This document shows positions 54,623 to 63,869 of a stretch of DNA of 64,000 nt, in pieces (position 1 is the first letter of the stretch; each line of letters starts with the position of its first letter). The position numbers and the translations under genes are program-made. This DNA comes from JAWKIW01 sp046331175 (lineage in GTDB: Bacteria > Actinomycetota > Acidimicrobiia > Acidimicrobiales > Acidimicrobilacustridaceae), in NCBI GenBank assembly GCA_046331175.1, contig JAXLRI010000015.1:1-64000 (forward strand), in the 5' to 3' direction. The notes under the pieces are model-generated. The model was not told where the DNA came from and made no database searches. It saw only the letters and a program-made list of their open reading frames with translations.

Positions 54623-55444
54623 GTGAACCCCGTCGTCGGCGCCCTGATCATCCTGGGCGCCACCGCGCTGGCGGTGGGGGTGCTGCTGGCGGTGCGCCGC
54701 CGGACCCCGCCGGGCGGCCACTTCGAGGACACCACGCCGGCCTCGGGCGTGTTCACCATCCTGGCGACCTTCTTCGCGGTGCTCTTCGCCTTCGTCGTGC
54801 TCTACGCCTTCAGCGCGTACAACGACGCCAGCAACGCGGCCGAGCTCGAGGCCGAGACCACCCTCCAGCAGTTCGAGACGGCGGACCTCCTCCACCACCA
54901 GCTCACCCCCACCCTGGCGGCGCAGCTGCGCTGCTACGCCCGGTCGGTGGTGCGCCAGGAGTGGCCGGCGATGCAGCAGGACCAGGTCCTCGGGCTCAAC
55001 CACTGGGACACCGAGCTGTTCAAGACCATCCGCCAGATCGACCCCGCCACACGGGCCGAGCAAGAGGAGTACGCGCAGTGGCTCGACCAGCGCGTCACCC
55101 GCGAGGAGGCCCGCGAGAAGCGCACCCTCGGCGAGGAGGGGGTCATCCCGACCCCGGTGTGGCTCGCCCTCGTCGTCACCGGCCTGATCGTGTGGGGCTT
55201 CGTGTTCCTGTTCGCCGACCGCGGCGAGCGCACCTTCACCCAGGTCGTGCTGGTGGCGTCGGTGACGGCCATGCTCACCACCGGCCTGCTGCTGGTGTGG
55301 TTCCTCGACAACCCCTACCGGGCCGGCCCGGGCAGCCTGCAGCCCACCGCCATGCAGACCCGCCTGGTCCAGATGGACGAGCTGGCCCGCGACCTGCAGC
55401 TCGACCTGCCCGACCTGTGCGACGCCGACGGCCGGCCCCGGTGA
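54623..55444 (+). CDS. DUF4239 (bestrophin-like) membrane protein
   Basis: 273 aa. Four membrane segments: VVGALIILGATALAVGVLLA, FTILATFFAVLFAFVVLYAF, PVWLALVVTGLIVWGFVFLF and VLVASVTAMLTTGLLLVWFL, with a ~110-residue soluble loop between helices 2 and 3 (SAYNDASNAAELEAETTLQQF onward). The final FLDNPYRAGPGSLQPTAM is typical of DUF4239, which is distantly related to bestrophin channels. No transport activity has been established here. GTG 54623 is the start; monocistronic. Confidence 0.83.
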   Translation: MNPVVGALIILGATALAVGVLLAVRRRTPPGGHFEDTTPASGVFTILATFFAVLFAFVVLYAFSAYNDASNAAELEAETTLQQFETADLLHHQLTPTLAAQLRCYARSVVRQEWPAMQQDQVLGLNHWDTELFKTIRQIDPATRAEQEEYAQWLDQRVTREEAREKRTLGEEGVIPTPVWLALVVTGLIVWGFVFLFADRGERTFTQVVLVASVTAMLTTGLLLVWFLDNPYRAGPGSLQPTAMQTRLVQMDELARDLQLDLPDLCDADGRPR

Positions 55445-55599
55445 GCCCCAGCAGGCCTGGGTGCCGACGGCCATGCCGTCCCACCAGCGCCGGGACGGGC
55501 TCGCGGGATGCGCCTCGGCTTCGGTAGGGTCCGAACCGTCATGGGGGTCGAGGGGACGAGCAACGGGCGACGCGGGACGAGCGGGCCGGGCGCGGACGG

Positions 55600-56355
55600 G
55601 TGCGCACCGTGAACGAGGCCCGCTTCGACTTCAGCGGCGCGGCGGTGCTGGTCACGGGCGGCACCAGCGGCATCGGCCACGCCCTGGCGCGCGGCTTCGC
55701 CACGGCCGGCGCCGACGTCACCATCACCGGCACCCGGCCCACCGCCGGCGACTACGACACCGACCTCGAGGGGCTGAGCTTCCGATCGCTGGACGTGACC
55801 GACGCGGCCGCCGTCGACGCGCTGGTCGCATCGCTCGACCGGCTCGACGTGCTGGTCAACAACGCCGGGGCCAACTTCCCGGGGGGCCGCGACGAGTGGG
55901 ACCCCGACGGCTTCGCCGCCTCGGTGGCGCTCAACCTCACCGGGCCGATGCGGCTCACCGTGGGCTGCCGCCGCCTGCTGTTCGCCAGCGAGGTCGAGGG
56001 CGGCGCCAGCGTGCTCAACCTGGCGTCGATGGCCGCGCTGCGGGCCACACCGATCGTGCCGGGCTACGCCTCGGCCAAGGCCGGCCTGGTCGCTCTCACG
56101 GCCAACCTCGCCAACAAGTGGGCGGCCAAGGGCGTGCGGGTCAACGCCATCGCCCCCGGCGTCATCGCCACGCCCATGACGGCGCCGATGCAGGCCTTCC
56201 CCGAGCTGCTCGACGCCGAGCTGGCCAAGGTGCCCATGGGTCGCATGGGTACGCCCGACGAGGTCGTCGGCGCCGCCCTGTTCCTCGCCTCGTCGGCCGC
56301 CGCGTACGTCACCGGCCACACCTTCGCCGTCGACGGCGGCTACCTGGTCGGCTGA
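55600..56355 (+). CDS. Short-chain dehydrogenase/reductase
   Basis: 251 aa classical SDR. NAD(P)-binding VLVTGGTSGIGHALARGFA, NNAGANFPGG, catalytic Ser in VLNLASMAAL, YxxxK as YASAKAGLVAL, and C-terminal FLASSAAAYVTGHTFAVDGG. The Asp after the second strand is replaced by Thr-Arg (ITGTRPT), hinting at NADP(H) preference. The GTG at 55600 or the GTG three codons later may be the start. A VOC gene follows 2 bp after the stop, so the two are a coupled pair. Substrate unknown. Confidence 0.88.
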   Translation: MRTVNEARFDFSGAAVLVTGGTSGIGHALARGFATAGADVTITGTRPTAGDYDTDLEGLSFRSLDVTDAAAVDALVASLDRLDVLVNNAGANFPGGRDEWDPDGFAASVALNLTGPMRLTVGCRRLLFASEVEGGASVLNLASMAALRATPIVPGYASAKAGLVALTANLANKWAAKGVRVNAIAPGVIATPMTAPMQAFPELLDAELAKVPMGRMGTPDEVVGAALFLASSAAAYVTGHTFAVDGGYLVG

Positions 56356-56357
56356 CG

Positions 56358-56831
56358 GTGGTCGCGCTCGGACCGCACTACCACGTGGGCATCGTCGTGC
56401 CCGACCTCGCCGCCGCCCGCGTGCGCCTCACCGAGCAGCTGGGCGTCACCTGGGGCCCGGTGCTGCACCTGGACGCCACCGATCAGCGCACCGGTGATGG
56501 CACCGACGTCGTCGTGCCGACGACCATGTGCCACTCGACCGGTGAGCCGTGCCTCGAGCTGATCCAGGAGGTGCCAGGCACGGTGTGGGTGTGCAACGCG
56601 CACTCGAACCTGCACCACATCGGGTTCTGGAGCGACGACCTGGCCGGCGACAGCACCGGCCTGGCCGCCGCCGGCTGCCCCCTGCAGCTGTGCGGGCGCG
56701 ACGGCACCGTGGCTCCGGCCGCCTTCGCCTACCACCGGGACGACGAGCTGGGCGTGCGAGTCGAGCTGGTCGACGCCGCCATGCGGTCGACCATGGCGTT
56801 CCTCTTCGCTCCCGACGCGTCCGCCGGCTGA
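56358..56831 (+). CDS. VOC-family protein coupled to the upstream SDR
   Basis: 157 aa, starting GTG at 56358, two bases after the SDR stop. HYHVGIVVPDLAAARVRLTEQ, TGEPCLELIQEVPGTVWV, HHIGFWSDDLAGDSTGLAAA and a C-terminal GVRVELVDAAM give the two VOC half-modules; His9, His105-type and Glu residues could bind a metal. The family resembles the 4-hydroxyphenylpyruvate-dioxygenase/ methylmalonyl-CoA-epimerase-like branch, but this is not decisive. It converges on the solute-binding protein gene. Confidence 0.82.
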   Translation: MVALGPHYHVGIVVPDLAAARVRLTEQLGVTWGPVLHLDATDQRTGDGTDVVVPTTMCHSTGEPCLELIQEVPGTVWVCNAHSNLHHIGFWSDDLAGDSTGLAAAGCPLQLCGRDGTVAPAAFAYHRDDELGVRVELVDAAMRSTMAFLFAPDASAG

Positions 56832-56880
56832 GCCGCGCGGCGAGCCCGCGGGCGACGATCGCCCGCCCGACCGCCCCCGC

Positions 56881-58557
56881 TCAGCCGCCCTCGACCCAGG
56901 TGGTGGTGAGGAACGGCGTGGTGAAGACGCCGGCGTAGGCGGTGGTGTCGGTCCCCGGGACGGTGGTGGTGCGCAGCCCGTGGACGCGGTTGTCGTAGAC
57001 GATGGCCCGCAGCCGGTGGGCGAAGAACAGGATCTGCAGGTCTTCGGCGAAGCGGCGCTGCACGGTGCGGTAGGCCTCGACCTGCGCCGCCGGGTCGGCG
57101 GTGGCGCGCGACGCGTCCATCGCCGCGGTCAGCTGCGGGTCGACGTAGCGGCTGATGTTGAGGCTCAGCCCCGACGCCGGCACGTCCCCGGCGATGAAGG
57201 GGTAGCCTCGGTCGAGCGTGGGGGTCGAGAACAGGGCGAAGCCTGACGCCTGGTACTTGCCCGCGAGGACGTTGTTCACGAGGACGGTCTGCTCGACCGG
57301 TTCGAGGTCCATCTCGATGCCGGCCGCCGCCATCTGGGCTTGGGCGAGCTGGCCGGTCGAGCTGAACGACGGGTCGGGGGGCAGCTGCAGGGAGAACCGC
57401 AGCGGCTGACCGGTCTCGCGCTCGTAGGTCGCCGCCAGCTCGCGGGCGCGGGCCGGGTCGGGCTGCGAGTAGCCGCTCTGGTCCGGCGGGAGGTACGCCG
57501 GCGAGGACGACGAGAACGGTCCCCAGGCCGCCGGGAAGGCGCCGCCGTTGGCCGCCGAGATGGCTTCGCGGTCGAGTGCGGCGGCCACCGCCTGGCGGGC
57601 GGAGAGCCGGTCGAACGGCGGCGCCGAGGTGTTGAGGGTGATGATCAGCTCGTCGGTCTCGCGGTCGGCGTCGGTGAAGACCTGCACGTCGCCCTTCCTC
57701 GCCGCCTCCTGGGCGGCGACGATCCCGTCGGGCGTCGTCACCTCCATGGCGCCGAGCTGCCCGGAGGTCAGCGCGGCGGCGCGCGTCTTGCCGTCGGTGA
57801 TGACCCGGAAGTCGACGGCGTCGAGGTAGGGCATGCCCTCGCGCCAATAGCGGTCGTTGCGCTCGACCCGCAGGGACTGGTCGGGCGTCCAGCTCACGAA
57901 GCGGAACGGGCCGGTGCCGACAGGGTGGCGGGCCCCGTCCTTGTCGGCCAGCTGGGACGGCGCCGCCATGTACCCCGGCTGACCGCTCAGCACGAGCGGC
58001 AAGGTGGCGAACGGCCGTGACGTCGTGACCTTGACGGCCGAGTCGCCCTCGGTCGTGACGGCGGTGACGTCGCGCAGGACGAGCGCGGTGAGACCCGAGG
58101 TCCGGGCGGTCTCGAGGTTGCGGGCCACGGCAGCGGCGTCGAGCGGCGTGCCGTCGTGGAAGACGACGCCCGGGCGCAGGTCGATGCGCCAGGACGTGAA
58201 GTCGGCGTTCGGCGTCATGCCGGCGGCGAGGTAGGGCTGGGGCCGGGCCTGGTCGTCGAAGGCGACGAGGGGGTCGAACACCGCGTTGGCGACCATGTAG
58301 GCCGAGGCGCTCCACTGGCCCTGGGTCGGGTTCCAGCCGTTGGTCTCGGCGGCGAGGCCGAAGGCCAGCGACCCGCCGCGGCGCACGGGGCCGACGGCTG
58401 CCCGCTCGATCCCGGGGCTGACGCTGGAGGCGGTCGAGGCGCTGCCGCCGGGGTCCGACGTGCAGCTGGCGAGGAACGCAAGCGCCAACACCACCGCCAC
58501 TGCTCCGACGGCCGCCCCGAGCCGCGAGCCCGGCGGGACCGTCTCCCTGCAAGCCAT
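56881..58557 (-). CDS. Family-5 extracellular solute-binding lipoprotein (oligopeptide/nickel type)
   Basis: 558 aa, SBP_bac_5. The signal AVVLALAFLASC gives lipidated Cys32. Domain signatures: LAFGLAAETNGWNPTQGQWS, WRIDLRPGVVFHDGTPLDAA, VGTGPFRFVSWTPDQSLRV, NDRYWREGMPYLDAVDFRVI and LSARQAVAAALDREAI. Such proteins deliver peptides, opines or other solutes to Dpp/Opp-like permeases, but no permease or ATPase is present nearby. It is last gene of an operon with sulfatase, dehalogenase-like hydrolase and SDR; its ATG overlaps the sulfatase stop (TGATG). It may bind the operon's substrate and borrow a transporter elsewhere (inference). Confidence 0.9.
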   Translation of the reverse strand: MACRETVPPGSRLGAAVGAVAVVLALAFLASCTSDPGGSASTASSVSPGIERAAVGPVRRGGSLAFGLAAETNGWNPTQGQWSASAYMVANAVFDPLVAFDDQARPQPYLAAGMTPNADFTSWRIDLRPGVVFHDGTPLDAAAVARNLETARTSGLTALVLRDVTAVTTEGDSAVKVTTSRPFATLPLVLSGQPGYMAAPSQLADKDGARHPVGTGPFRFVSWTPDQSLRVERNDRYWREGMPYLDAVDFRVITDGKTRAAALTSGQLGAMEVTTPDGIVAAQEAARKGDVQVFTDADRETDELIITLNTSAPPFDRLSARQAVAAALDREAISAANGGAFPAAWGPFSSSSPAYLPPDQSGYSQPDPARARELAATYERETGQPLRFSLQLPPDPSFSSTGQLAQAQMAAAGIEMDLEPVEQTVLVNNVLAGKYQASGFALFSTPTLDRGYPFIAGDVPASGLSLNISRYVDPQLTAAMDASRATADPAAQVEAYRTVQRRFAEDLQILFFAHRLRAIVYDNRVHGLRTTTVPGTDTTAYAGVFTTPFLTTTWVEGG

Positions 58558-60824
58558 CACTGCCGCGACATCGTGGAGCGCTCGTCGACGGCGGCGGCCT
58601 CGGCCGCCTGGGCGCGCCCGGCGCTCACCAGCTGGATGTCGACCCGCTCCAGGGTGCCCTCGAAGGCGAAGCCGTCGCGGTAGCGGGGGCTGACGGGCGA
58701 GCCCCGGTCGTGGCCCACGCTGGCGCCGACGCTGGAGATCATCCGCATGGCGAACGGCGCGTGCACCGTGCCGGCTTCGACGTCGTCGACGATGAGCGTC
58801 GCCCGCCCGCCATCGCCCTCTCGCCGGAAGCGGACCCCGACCACCGACGGGCCGCTGGGCACCGGGACGTCCGAGACGACCTCGTGGTGCTCGCCGAAGC
58901 AGTTGTAGTCGAACACCAGGTGGTCGTCCTGGACGAACAGGGTGAGCCCCGAGTTCTCGTTGCCGGTGGCGTACAGCACGCCGCCGGCGCCGGCCGGGCG
59001 GTCGATCGTGGCCGCCAGGTCCCAGCTCCGGCCGCCGAGCTGGGCGGCGACCTGGGCGGGGATGTGGGTGAGCGGGGGGCGGTACGTGTAGTGGCGGTCG
59101 ACGGGGTGCGGCGAGCGCTCTCGGAAGCGCGCGCCGAACAGCTCGACGGTCCGGTCGTCGAGCGGCAGCACACCGTGCTCGGCGGCCTCGGCCCACCAGC
59201 GGTCGACCAGCTCGGCCACCTTGTCGGGCATCTCCGCCGCGAGGTCGCGGCACTCCGACGGGTCCTCGGCCACGTGGTAGAGCTCCCACTGGTCGTCGTC
59301 GAAGGACGTGCCGGACTGGTGCCGCGTCACCGCCTTCCACCCGTCGGCGTACAGCGCGCGGTGGCCCATCATCTCGAAGTACTGGACCTGCTTGCGGCTG
59401 GGGGCATCGGGCTCGGCGTCGAGGCAGTACCGCATCGACGTGCCGGTCACCGGCAGCTGGTCGTAGCCCCGGTACACGCGAGGCACCTCGATGCCGAGCG
59501 CCTCGTAGATGGTCGGGGCGACGTCGTTGACGTGGTGGAACTGGCGGCGCAGCCCACCCGGGTCGGCGACCGCGCCCGGCCAGTGGACGACGAGGGGCAC
59601 GTGGACCCCGCCCTCGTGGGTGTTCTGCTTGTACCACTTGAACGGGGTGTTGCCGGCCTGGGCCCAGCCCCACGGGTAGTTGGCGTGGCTGGACGGTCCG
59701 CCGATCTCGTCGAGGTGCTCGACCGCCTCGTCGGGCGTCTCGATGAGGAAGTTGAAGAACTTCATCTCGTGCAGGACCCCGAACGGGCCGCCCTCCTGGC
59801 TGGCCCCGTTGTCCGACAGCAGCACGACCACGGTGTCGTCGAGCAGGTCGAGCGCCTCGAGGGCGTCGAGGAAGCGGCCGATCTGGGCGTCGGTGTGGTC
59901 GAGGAAGGCGGCGAAGGCCTCCTGCAGCCGGCAGGCGAGGCGACGGTGGTTCTCGGGCAGCGAGTCCCACGGCTCGACGCCCGGGTTCCGCGGCGCCAGC
60001 TCGGTGTCGGGCGGCAGCAGCCCCAGCTTCAGCTGGCGGGCGAAGATGCGGTCGCGGGCGGCGTCCCACCCGTCGTCGAACCGGCCGCGGTACTTGTCGA
60101 GGTACTCGCGGGGCGCCTGGTGCGGCGCGTGGGTGGCGCCGAAGGCGAGGTAGGTGAAGAACGGGCGGTCGGGGCGGATCGACACGTTGTCGTGGATGAA
60201 CCCGATCGCCCGGTCGACGAGGTCCTCGCTGAGGCGGTAGTCGTCCTCGGGCGTGGCGGGCGGGTCGACGGCATGGTTGTCGTAGATCAGCTCGGGGGTG
60301 AACTGGTCGGTCTCGCCGTCGAGGAAGCCGTAGAAGCGGTCGAAGCCCCGCTGGCAGGGCCACTGGTCGTAGGGCCCGGCTGCCGACGCGCTCTCCATCT
60401 GGCACAGGTGCCACTTGCCGAGGGCGAACGTGGTGTAGCCCGCGTCGCGCAGGACCTCGGCCATGGTGGCGGCGTGGTTGGTGACGTGGCCGCGCATGTT
60501 CGGGTAGCCGGTGCTGAAGTTCGACACCGACCGCATGCCGACCTCGTGGTGGTTGCGGCCGGTGAGGAGCGCGGCCCGGGTGGGCGAGCACACCGGGGTC
60601 ACGTGGAAGTTCGTGAACCGCAGGCCGCCGGCCGCGAGTCGGTCGATGTTGGGGGTGTCGATGTCGCCCCCGAAGCAGCCCAGCTGGGCGAAGCCGAGGT
60701 CGTCCAGCAGGATCACCACCACGTTGGGCGCGTCGTCGCCGGGGTGCGGCGGGGTCGGCCACCACGGCGTCGACTCGGCGTGGGTCCGCCCGATCGTGCC
60801 GCCGAAGTCCTCGGCCGGGGCCAT
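58557..60824 (-). CDS. Arylsulfatase (formylglycine-type)
   Basis: 755 aa. The sulfatase signature VCSPTRAALLTGR contains Cys79, which is converted to formylglycine by a maturase. Metal ligands include the LLDDLG pair near 40-43 and DNGASQEGG later; GKWHLCQMES follows as usual. Long C-terminal part (about 560-755) ends in a beta-rich region with LFVQDDHLVFDYN and DVEAGTVHAPFAM, as in large arylsulfatase A/AtsA-type enzymes. No signal peptide is evident, so a cytoplasmic location is likely. Family activity: hydrolysis of aryl or alkyl sulfate esters. It lies between dehalogenase-like and solute-binding genes with 1-bp stop/start overlaps. No formylglycine-generating enzyme gene is in the window. 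Confidence 0.92.
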   Translation of the reverse strand: MAPAEDFGGTIGRTHAESTPWWPTPPHPGDDAPNVVVILLDDLGFAQLGCFGGDIDTPNIDRLAAGGLRFTNFHVTPVCSPTRAALLTGRNHHEVGMRSVSNFSTGYPNMRGHVTNHAATMAEVLRDAGYTTFALGKWHLCQMESASAAGPYDQWPCQRGFDRFYGFLDGETDQFTPELIYDNHAVDPPATPEDDYRLSEDLVDRAIGFIHDNVSIRPDRPFFTYLAFGATHAPHQAPREYLDKYRGRFDDGWDAARDRIFARQLKLGLLPPDTELAPRNPGVEPWDSLPENHRRLACRLQEAFAAFLDHTDAQIGRFLDALEALDLLDDTVVVLLSDNGASQEGGPFGVLHEMKFFNFLIETPDEAVEHLDEIGGPSSHANYPWGWAQAGNTPFKWYKQNTHEGGVHVPLVVHWPGAVADPGGLRRQFHHVNDVAPTIYEALGIEVPRVYRGYDQLPVTGTSMRYCLDAEPDAPSRKQVQYFEMMGHRALYADGWKAVTRHQSGTSFDDDQWELYHVAEDPSECRDLAAEMPDKVAELVDRWWAEAAEHGVLPLDDRTVELFGARFRERSPHPVDRHYTYRPPLTHIPAQVAAQLGGRSWDLAATIDRPAGAGGVLYATGNENSGLTLFVQDDHLVFDYNCFGEHHEVVSDVPVPSGPSVVGVRFRREGDGGRATLIVDDVEAGTVHAPFAMRMISSVGASVGHDRGSPVSPRYRDGFAFEGTLERVDIQLVSAGRAQAAEAAAVDERSTMSRQ

Positions 60825-61735
60825 CACGCGCCCGCCCGGGTGAAGGCGTCGATGATCTCGACCAGCTCGTCGGGGGCGTCCTCCTGGATGAAGTGGTTGG
60901 CGCCCTCGATCACCCGGTGGGGCTGCCCCTGGGCGCCGGGGACCTTCTCCTGGAACTTCAGGTGCGCACCGGGCTTGAAGGCGATGGCGTCCTGATCGCC
61001 GAACACGGTGAGGAACGGCTTGGTCCACGTCTCCAGGAACGCCCACGTCTCCCGGCACATGGGCACCCCCGGGTTGTCGGGCTGCACCGGGATCAGCAGC
61101 GGGAACTGCAGGGGGCTCGCCTGGTAGGTGCCGTCGGGGTACGGCGCGTCGTAGGCGGCCTTCTCGCCGTCGGTGAGGGCCCGGGTCGTGCCGCTGTCGA
61201 CCAAGGCGGCGATCGGCAGCTCGTCGACGCTCTGGCTGAAGTCGAGCCACTGCTGCATGAAGCGGTTGACCCCCTCGCCAACCGGGATGCCCGTGTTGGA
61301 GGCCACCACCCGGGCGAAGCGATCGGGGTGCAGCCGCAGGAGGTGCAGACCCGCCAACCCACCCCAGTCCTGGCAGTACAGGGTGATGTCGGTGAGGTCC
61401 TCGCCGACCAGCCACTGGCTCAGCCAGTCGACGTGGGCGGCGAGCGTGTACGCCTCGCGGTCGACGGGCTTGTCGGAGCGCCCGAGGCCCATGAGGTCGA
61501 GGGCGACCACCCGGTGGCCCCGGTCGACCAGGCCGCGGATCATCGTGCGGTGCAGGTACGACCAGGACGGGTTGCCGTGCAGCAGCACGACGGGCGGCGC
61601 GTCGGCCGGTCCCTCGTCGACGAAGTGGAAGCGCAGCTCGGTGCCGTCGTCGGCGACGACGCCGCGGTAGTGGGGCTCGAAGTCCCAGCCGGGCAGGCCC
61701 TCGAAGCGCTCGTCGGGGGTGCGCAGGACCTTCAC
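60824..61735 (-). CDS. Haloalkane dehalogenase-like alpha/beta hydrolase (HLD-I type)
   Basis: 303 aa. Begins LRTPDERFEGLPGWDFEPHY, the DhlA-like N-terminal signature, then HGNPSWSYLHR (oxyanion), LMGLGRSDKP, nucleophile Asp123 with adjacent halide-binding Trp124 in YCQDWGGLAGLHLL, a cap Trp163 in QQWLDFSQ, acid Asp249 in FGDQDAIAF, and His281 in GANHFIQED. These are the residues required for hydrolytic dehalogenation of haloalkanes. Epoxide hydrolase is less likely because the nucleophile context and cap lack the Tyr pair. GTG 61735 overlaps the upstream SDR stop (GTGA). Substrate unverified. Confidence 0.85.
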   Translation of the reverse strand: MKVLRTPDERFEGLPGWDFEPHYRGVVADDGTELRFHFVDEGPADAPPVVLLHGNPSWSYLHRTMIRGLVDRGHRVVALDLMGLGRSDKPVDREAYTLAAHVDWLSQWLVGEDLTDITLYCQDWGGLAGLHLLRLHPDRFARVVASNTGIPVGEGVNRFMQQWLDFSQSVDELPIAALVDSGTTRALTDGEKAAYDAPYPDGTYQASPLQFPLLIPVQPDNPGVPMCRETWAFLETWTKPFLTVFGDQDAIAFKPGAHLKFQEKVPGAQGQPHRVIEGANHFIQEDAPDELVEIIDAFTRAGA

Positions 61736-62553
61736 GACAGCCCTCCGAACCGTGGGTTGCGGCCGGCCTCGAGGTCGCCGTTGCGGCGCCGGACCCGGTC
61801 GTGGGTCACCTGGTGGGTGAGGATCCAGAAGCGGTTCGCCCGCACGGCGTAGACCACGTCGGCGGCCACGTCGGCGGGGTCCATCGCCACCGTGCCCATC
61901 ATCTGCTCGATCTGGGCCATCGGCACCTCGGCCGGCGCCGGCAGGCCGAGGGACGCCGGGGCGTTGCGGGTGGCCTCGAAGATCTTGGTGTCGACCAGCT
62001 CGGGGCACAGGCACGACACCCCGACCCCGGTGCCCGACAGCTCCATCGCCAGCGACTCCGACAGCCCCACCACCCCGTACTTCGAGGCGTGGTACGAGCC
62101 GAGCATCGGGGTGGACGCCAGCCCGGCCTCCGACGCCGTGTTGACGATGTGGCCCTCGCCCTGCTCGATCATGCCGGGGCTGAACGCCCACACGGCGTAG
62201 GCCGGGCCCAGCAGGTTCACCCCGACCACCCACTGCCACACGGCCGGCTTGGTCTTGTGGTTCGGGCGACCGGAGGCGACCCCGGCGTTGTTGCAGAGGA
62301 GGTGCACCGCGCCGTAGCGCTCGTAGGCCTGGTCGCGCAGGGCGACGACCTGGTCGGGATCCGCCACGTCCGTGACGACGGCCAGCACGTCGCCGCCGCC
62401 CTCCTGCAGCCGGGCGGCCTGCTCGGTGAGCACCGGCTCCTCGATGTCGGCCATGACGACCGCCATGCCCTCGGCGAGCAGGCGCTCGGCGAGCGCCAGG
62501 CCGATGCCCGACGCCGCCCCCGTCACCACCGCCGTCCGTCCGTCCAGCTCCAT
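61732..62553 (-). CDS. Short-chain dehydrogenase/reductase, first gene of the sulfatase operon
   Basis: 273 aa SDR. AVVTGAASGIGLALAERLL, Asp in VVMADIEEP (NAD preference), LCNNAGVASGRPNH, catalytic Ser in NTASEAGLAS, YHASKYGVVGLSESLA, and a longer C-terminus ending RRRNGDLEAGRNPRFGG. A likely alcohol or ketone oxidoreductase acting on the product of the downstream hydrolases. ATG 62553; the candidate operator lies 98 bp upstream. The four-gene operon order is SDR, dehalogenase-like hydrolase, sulfatase, solute-binding protein. Confidence 0.9.
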   Translation of the reverse strand: MELDGRTAVVTGAASGIGLALAERLLAEGMAVVMADIEEPVLTEQAARLQEGGGDVLAVVTDVADPDQVVALRDQAYERYGAVHLLCNNAGVASGRPNHKTKPAVWQWVVGVNLLGPAYAVWAFSPGMIEQGEGHIVNTASEAGLASTPMLGSYHASKYGVVGLSESLAMELSGTGVGVSCLCPELVDTKIFEATRNAPASLGLPAPAEVPMAQIEQMMGTVAMDPADVAADVVYAVRANRFWILTHQVTHDRVRRRNGDLEAGRNPRFGGLS

Positions 62554-62650
62554 GTCGTCACGTCCCCTTCGCTCGTGCTCGGTCCGCGGCCCGCCGCCGT
62601 CGACGGCCCTCGGCGGCCGGGCGACGCCACCCACTCGTCCCCGGCAAACT

Positions 62651-62659
62651 AGTGACACT
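62651..62659. promoter_or_regulatory. AGTGACACT palindrome upstream of the SDR-dehalogenase-sulfatase operon
   Basis: AGTG-A-CACT lies in a locally AT-richer stretch (62645-62675) of otherwise extremely GC-rich DNA, 98 bp before the SDR start. On the minus strand TTGGCA, a possible -35, lies just upstream. The composition dip suggests the operon promoter; a TetR- or GntR-type operator is a guess. Confidence 0.35.
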
Positions 62660-62796
62660 TCTACTGCCAATACCTGGGCGGCGCAAGGTCCGCCCTCGGT
62701 CCGGGCGCGCCGCGACCGGCCGACCGGTCGGCCCGATCGGTCGGCGGGCGCGGATCGGGATCGGCACGGCCGTCTGCGACCGACCCCGCCTCGACG

Positions 62797-63507
62797 TCAG
62801 CTCATGCCGAGCGACGCCAGCGAGCCGCCGTCGACCACCAGGTCGGTGCCGGTGACGTAGGACGCGCCGTCGCTGCACAGGAAGGCGATCACCGAGGCGA
62901 TCTCGTCGGCGGCCGCGGCCCGGCCGAGGGCGCAGCCGTCGACGATGCCCTGGGCGCCGGTGCCGGCGGCCAGCTCGAGGTCGCCCATCGGCGTGTGCAC
63001 CACGCCGGGCGACACCGACACGATGCGCGCCCCGCGCCGCCCGTAGTCGACCGCCCGCCGCCGCACGAGGCGGATCACGCCCAGCTTGGCCATGAGGTAC
63101 GCGCTGGCCGGATCGTCGGTGAGCGCGGCGAGGTCGTGGGTGAGCGGCTCGTCGAGGGCCTCCACCGTCTCGTCGGGCCAGGTCGCCATGTGGCCGGCCA
63201 TGGAGGCGACCAGCACCACCACGGTGCCGTCGCCGATGAGGCCGTCGAAGGCGTCGAGGGCCCGGACGGTGCCGGCCAGGTCGACGTCGAGGATCGTGGC
63301 GGCGGGCGCCTGGGCGGGCGACACGCCGGCGGTCACGACGAGCGCGCCCAGCCGGTCGACGCGGGCGACCAGCGCCCCGATCGACGCAGGATCCGTGAGG
63401 TCGCAGGTCACCTCGGCCCCGATCAGGTCGGCCGCCAGGACCGGCCCTTCCAGCCGCGGCACGACCGCCGCGCCGATCCCCGAACCAGCACCGATGACGA
63501 CGTCCAT
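62797..63507 (-). CDS. SDR-family oxidoreductase (3alpha-hydroxysteroid-dehydrogenase-like)
   Basis: 236 aa. DVVIGAGSGIGAAVVPRLEG (Gly-rich loop), VTAGVSPAQAP in place of NNAG, VVLVASMAGHMAT, YxxxK as YLMAKLGVIRLVRR, and FLCSDGASYVTGTDLVVDGG. It has the shortened N-terminus and ~60-residue insert before the YxxxK typical of 3alpha-HSD/carbonyl-reductase-like SDRs. ATG 63507 has GAGGAGG upstream. It is separated from the operon to its left by a 243-bp gap and probably transcribed alone. Substrate unknown. Confidence 0.85.
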   Translation of the reverse strand: MDVVIGAGSGIGAAVVPRLEGPVLAADLIGAEVTCDLTDPASIGALVARVDRLGALVVTAGVSPAQAPAATILDVDLAGTVRALDAFDGLIGDGTVVVLVASMAGHMATWPDETVEALDEPLTHDLAALTDDPASAYLMAKLGVIRLVRRRAVDYGRRGARIVSVSPGVVHTPMGDLELAAGTGAQGIVDGCALGRAAAADEIASVIAFLCSDGASYVTGTDLVVDGGSLASLGMS

Positions 63508-63869
63508 GACCGACCTCCTCGTCTGCGCACCGGACGATCCGGCGCCGCTCGCAGCCGGCCGCGCCGAACGCACCCGAGCCGGCGGCCCACGGCCACCGAC
63601 CCGCTGCACCCCCAGCGTCGCGCCGACACCCCGCCAGGGGAACCGGTGCCGACCGGAGCGGGACCACGGCGGCGACGATCGGCCAGCCAGCGGGTGACAC
63701 ATGGCTCGTCGGCCGAGGTCATCCCGTCCGTCGGCGGGACCGAACGACCCCATGACAGGAGCGGCCCCCGCTCCCCCGTCCCCGCCGCTCCGCCGTGTCG
63801 TCGAACCAGCGTCGCCCCGGGGACGGCGACCACCAGCGAGACCGACGACGACCCCGAGGAGGACGCCCC
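63508..63869. other. Intergenic region between divergent genes (362 bp)
   Basis: GC-rich and containing the divergent promoters for the SDR (minus, 63507) and the partial gene at 63870 (plus), with GAGGAGG Shine-Dalgarno sequences at each end. I see no convincing coding frame, hairpin or copy of the dispersed repeat. Confidence 0.6.
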
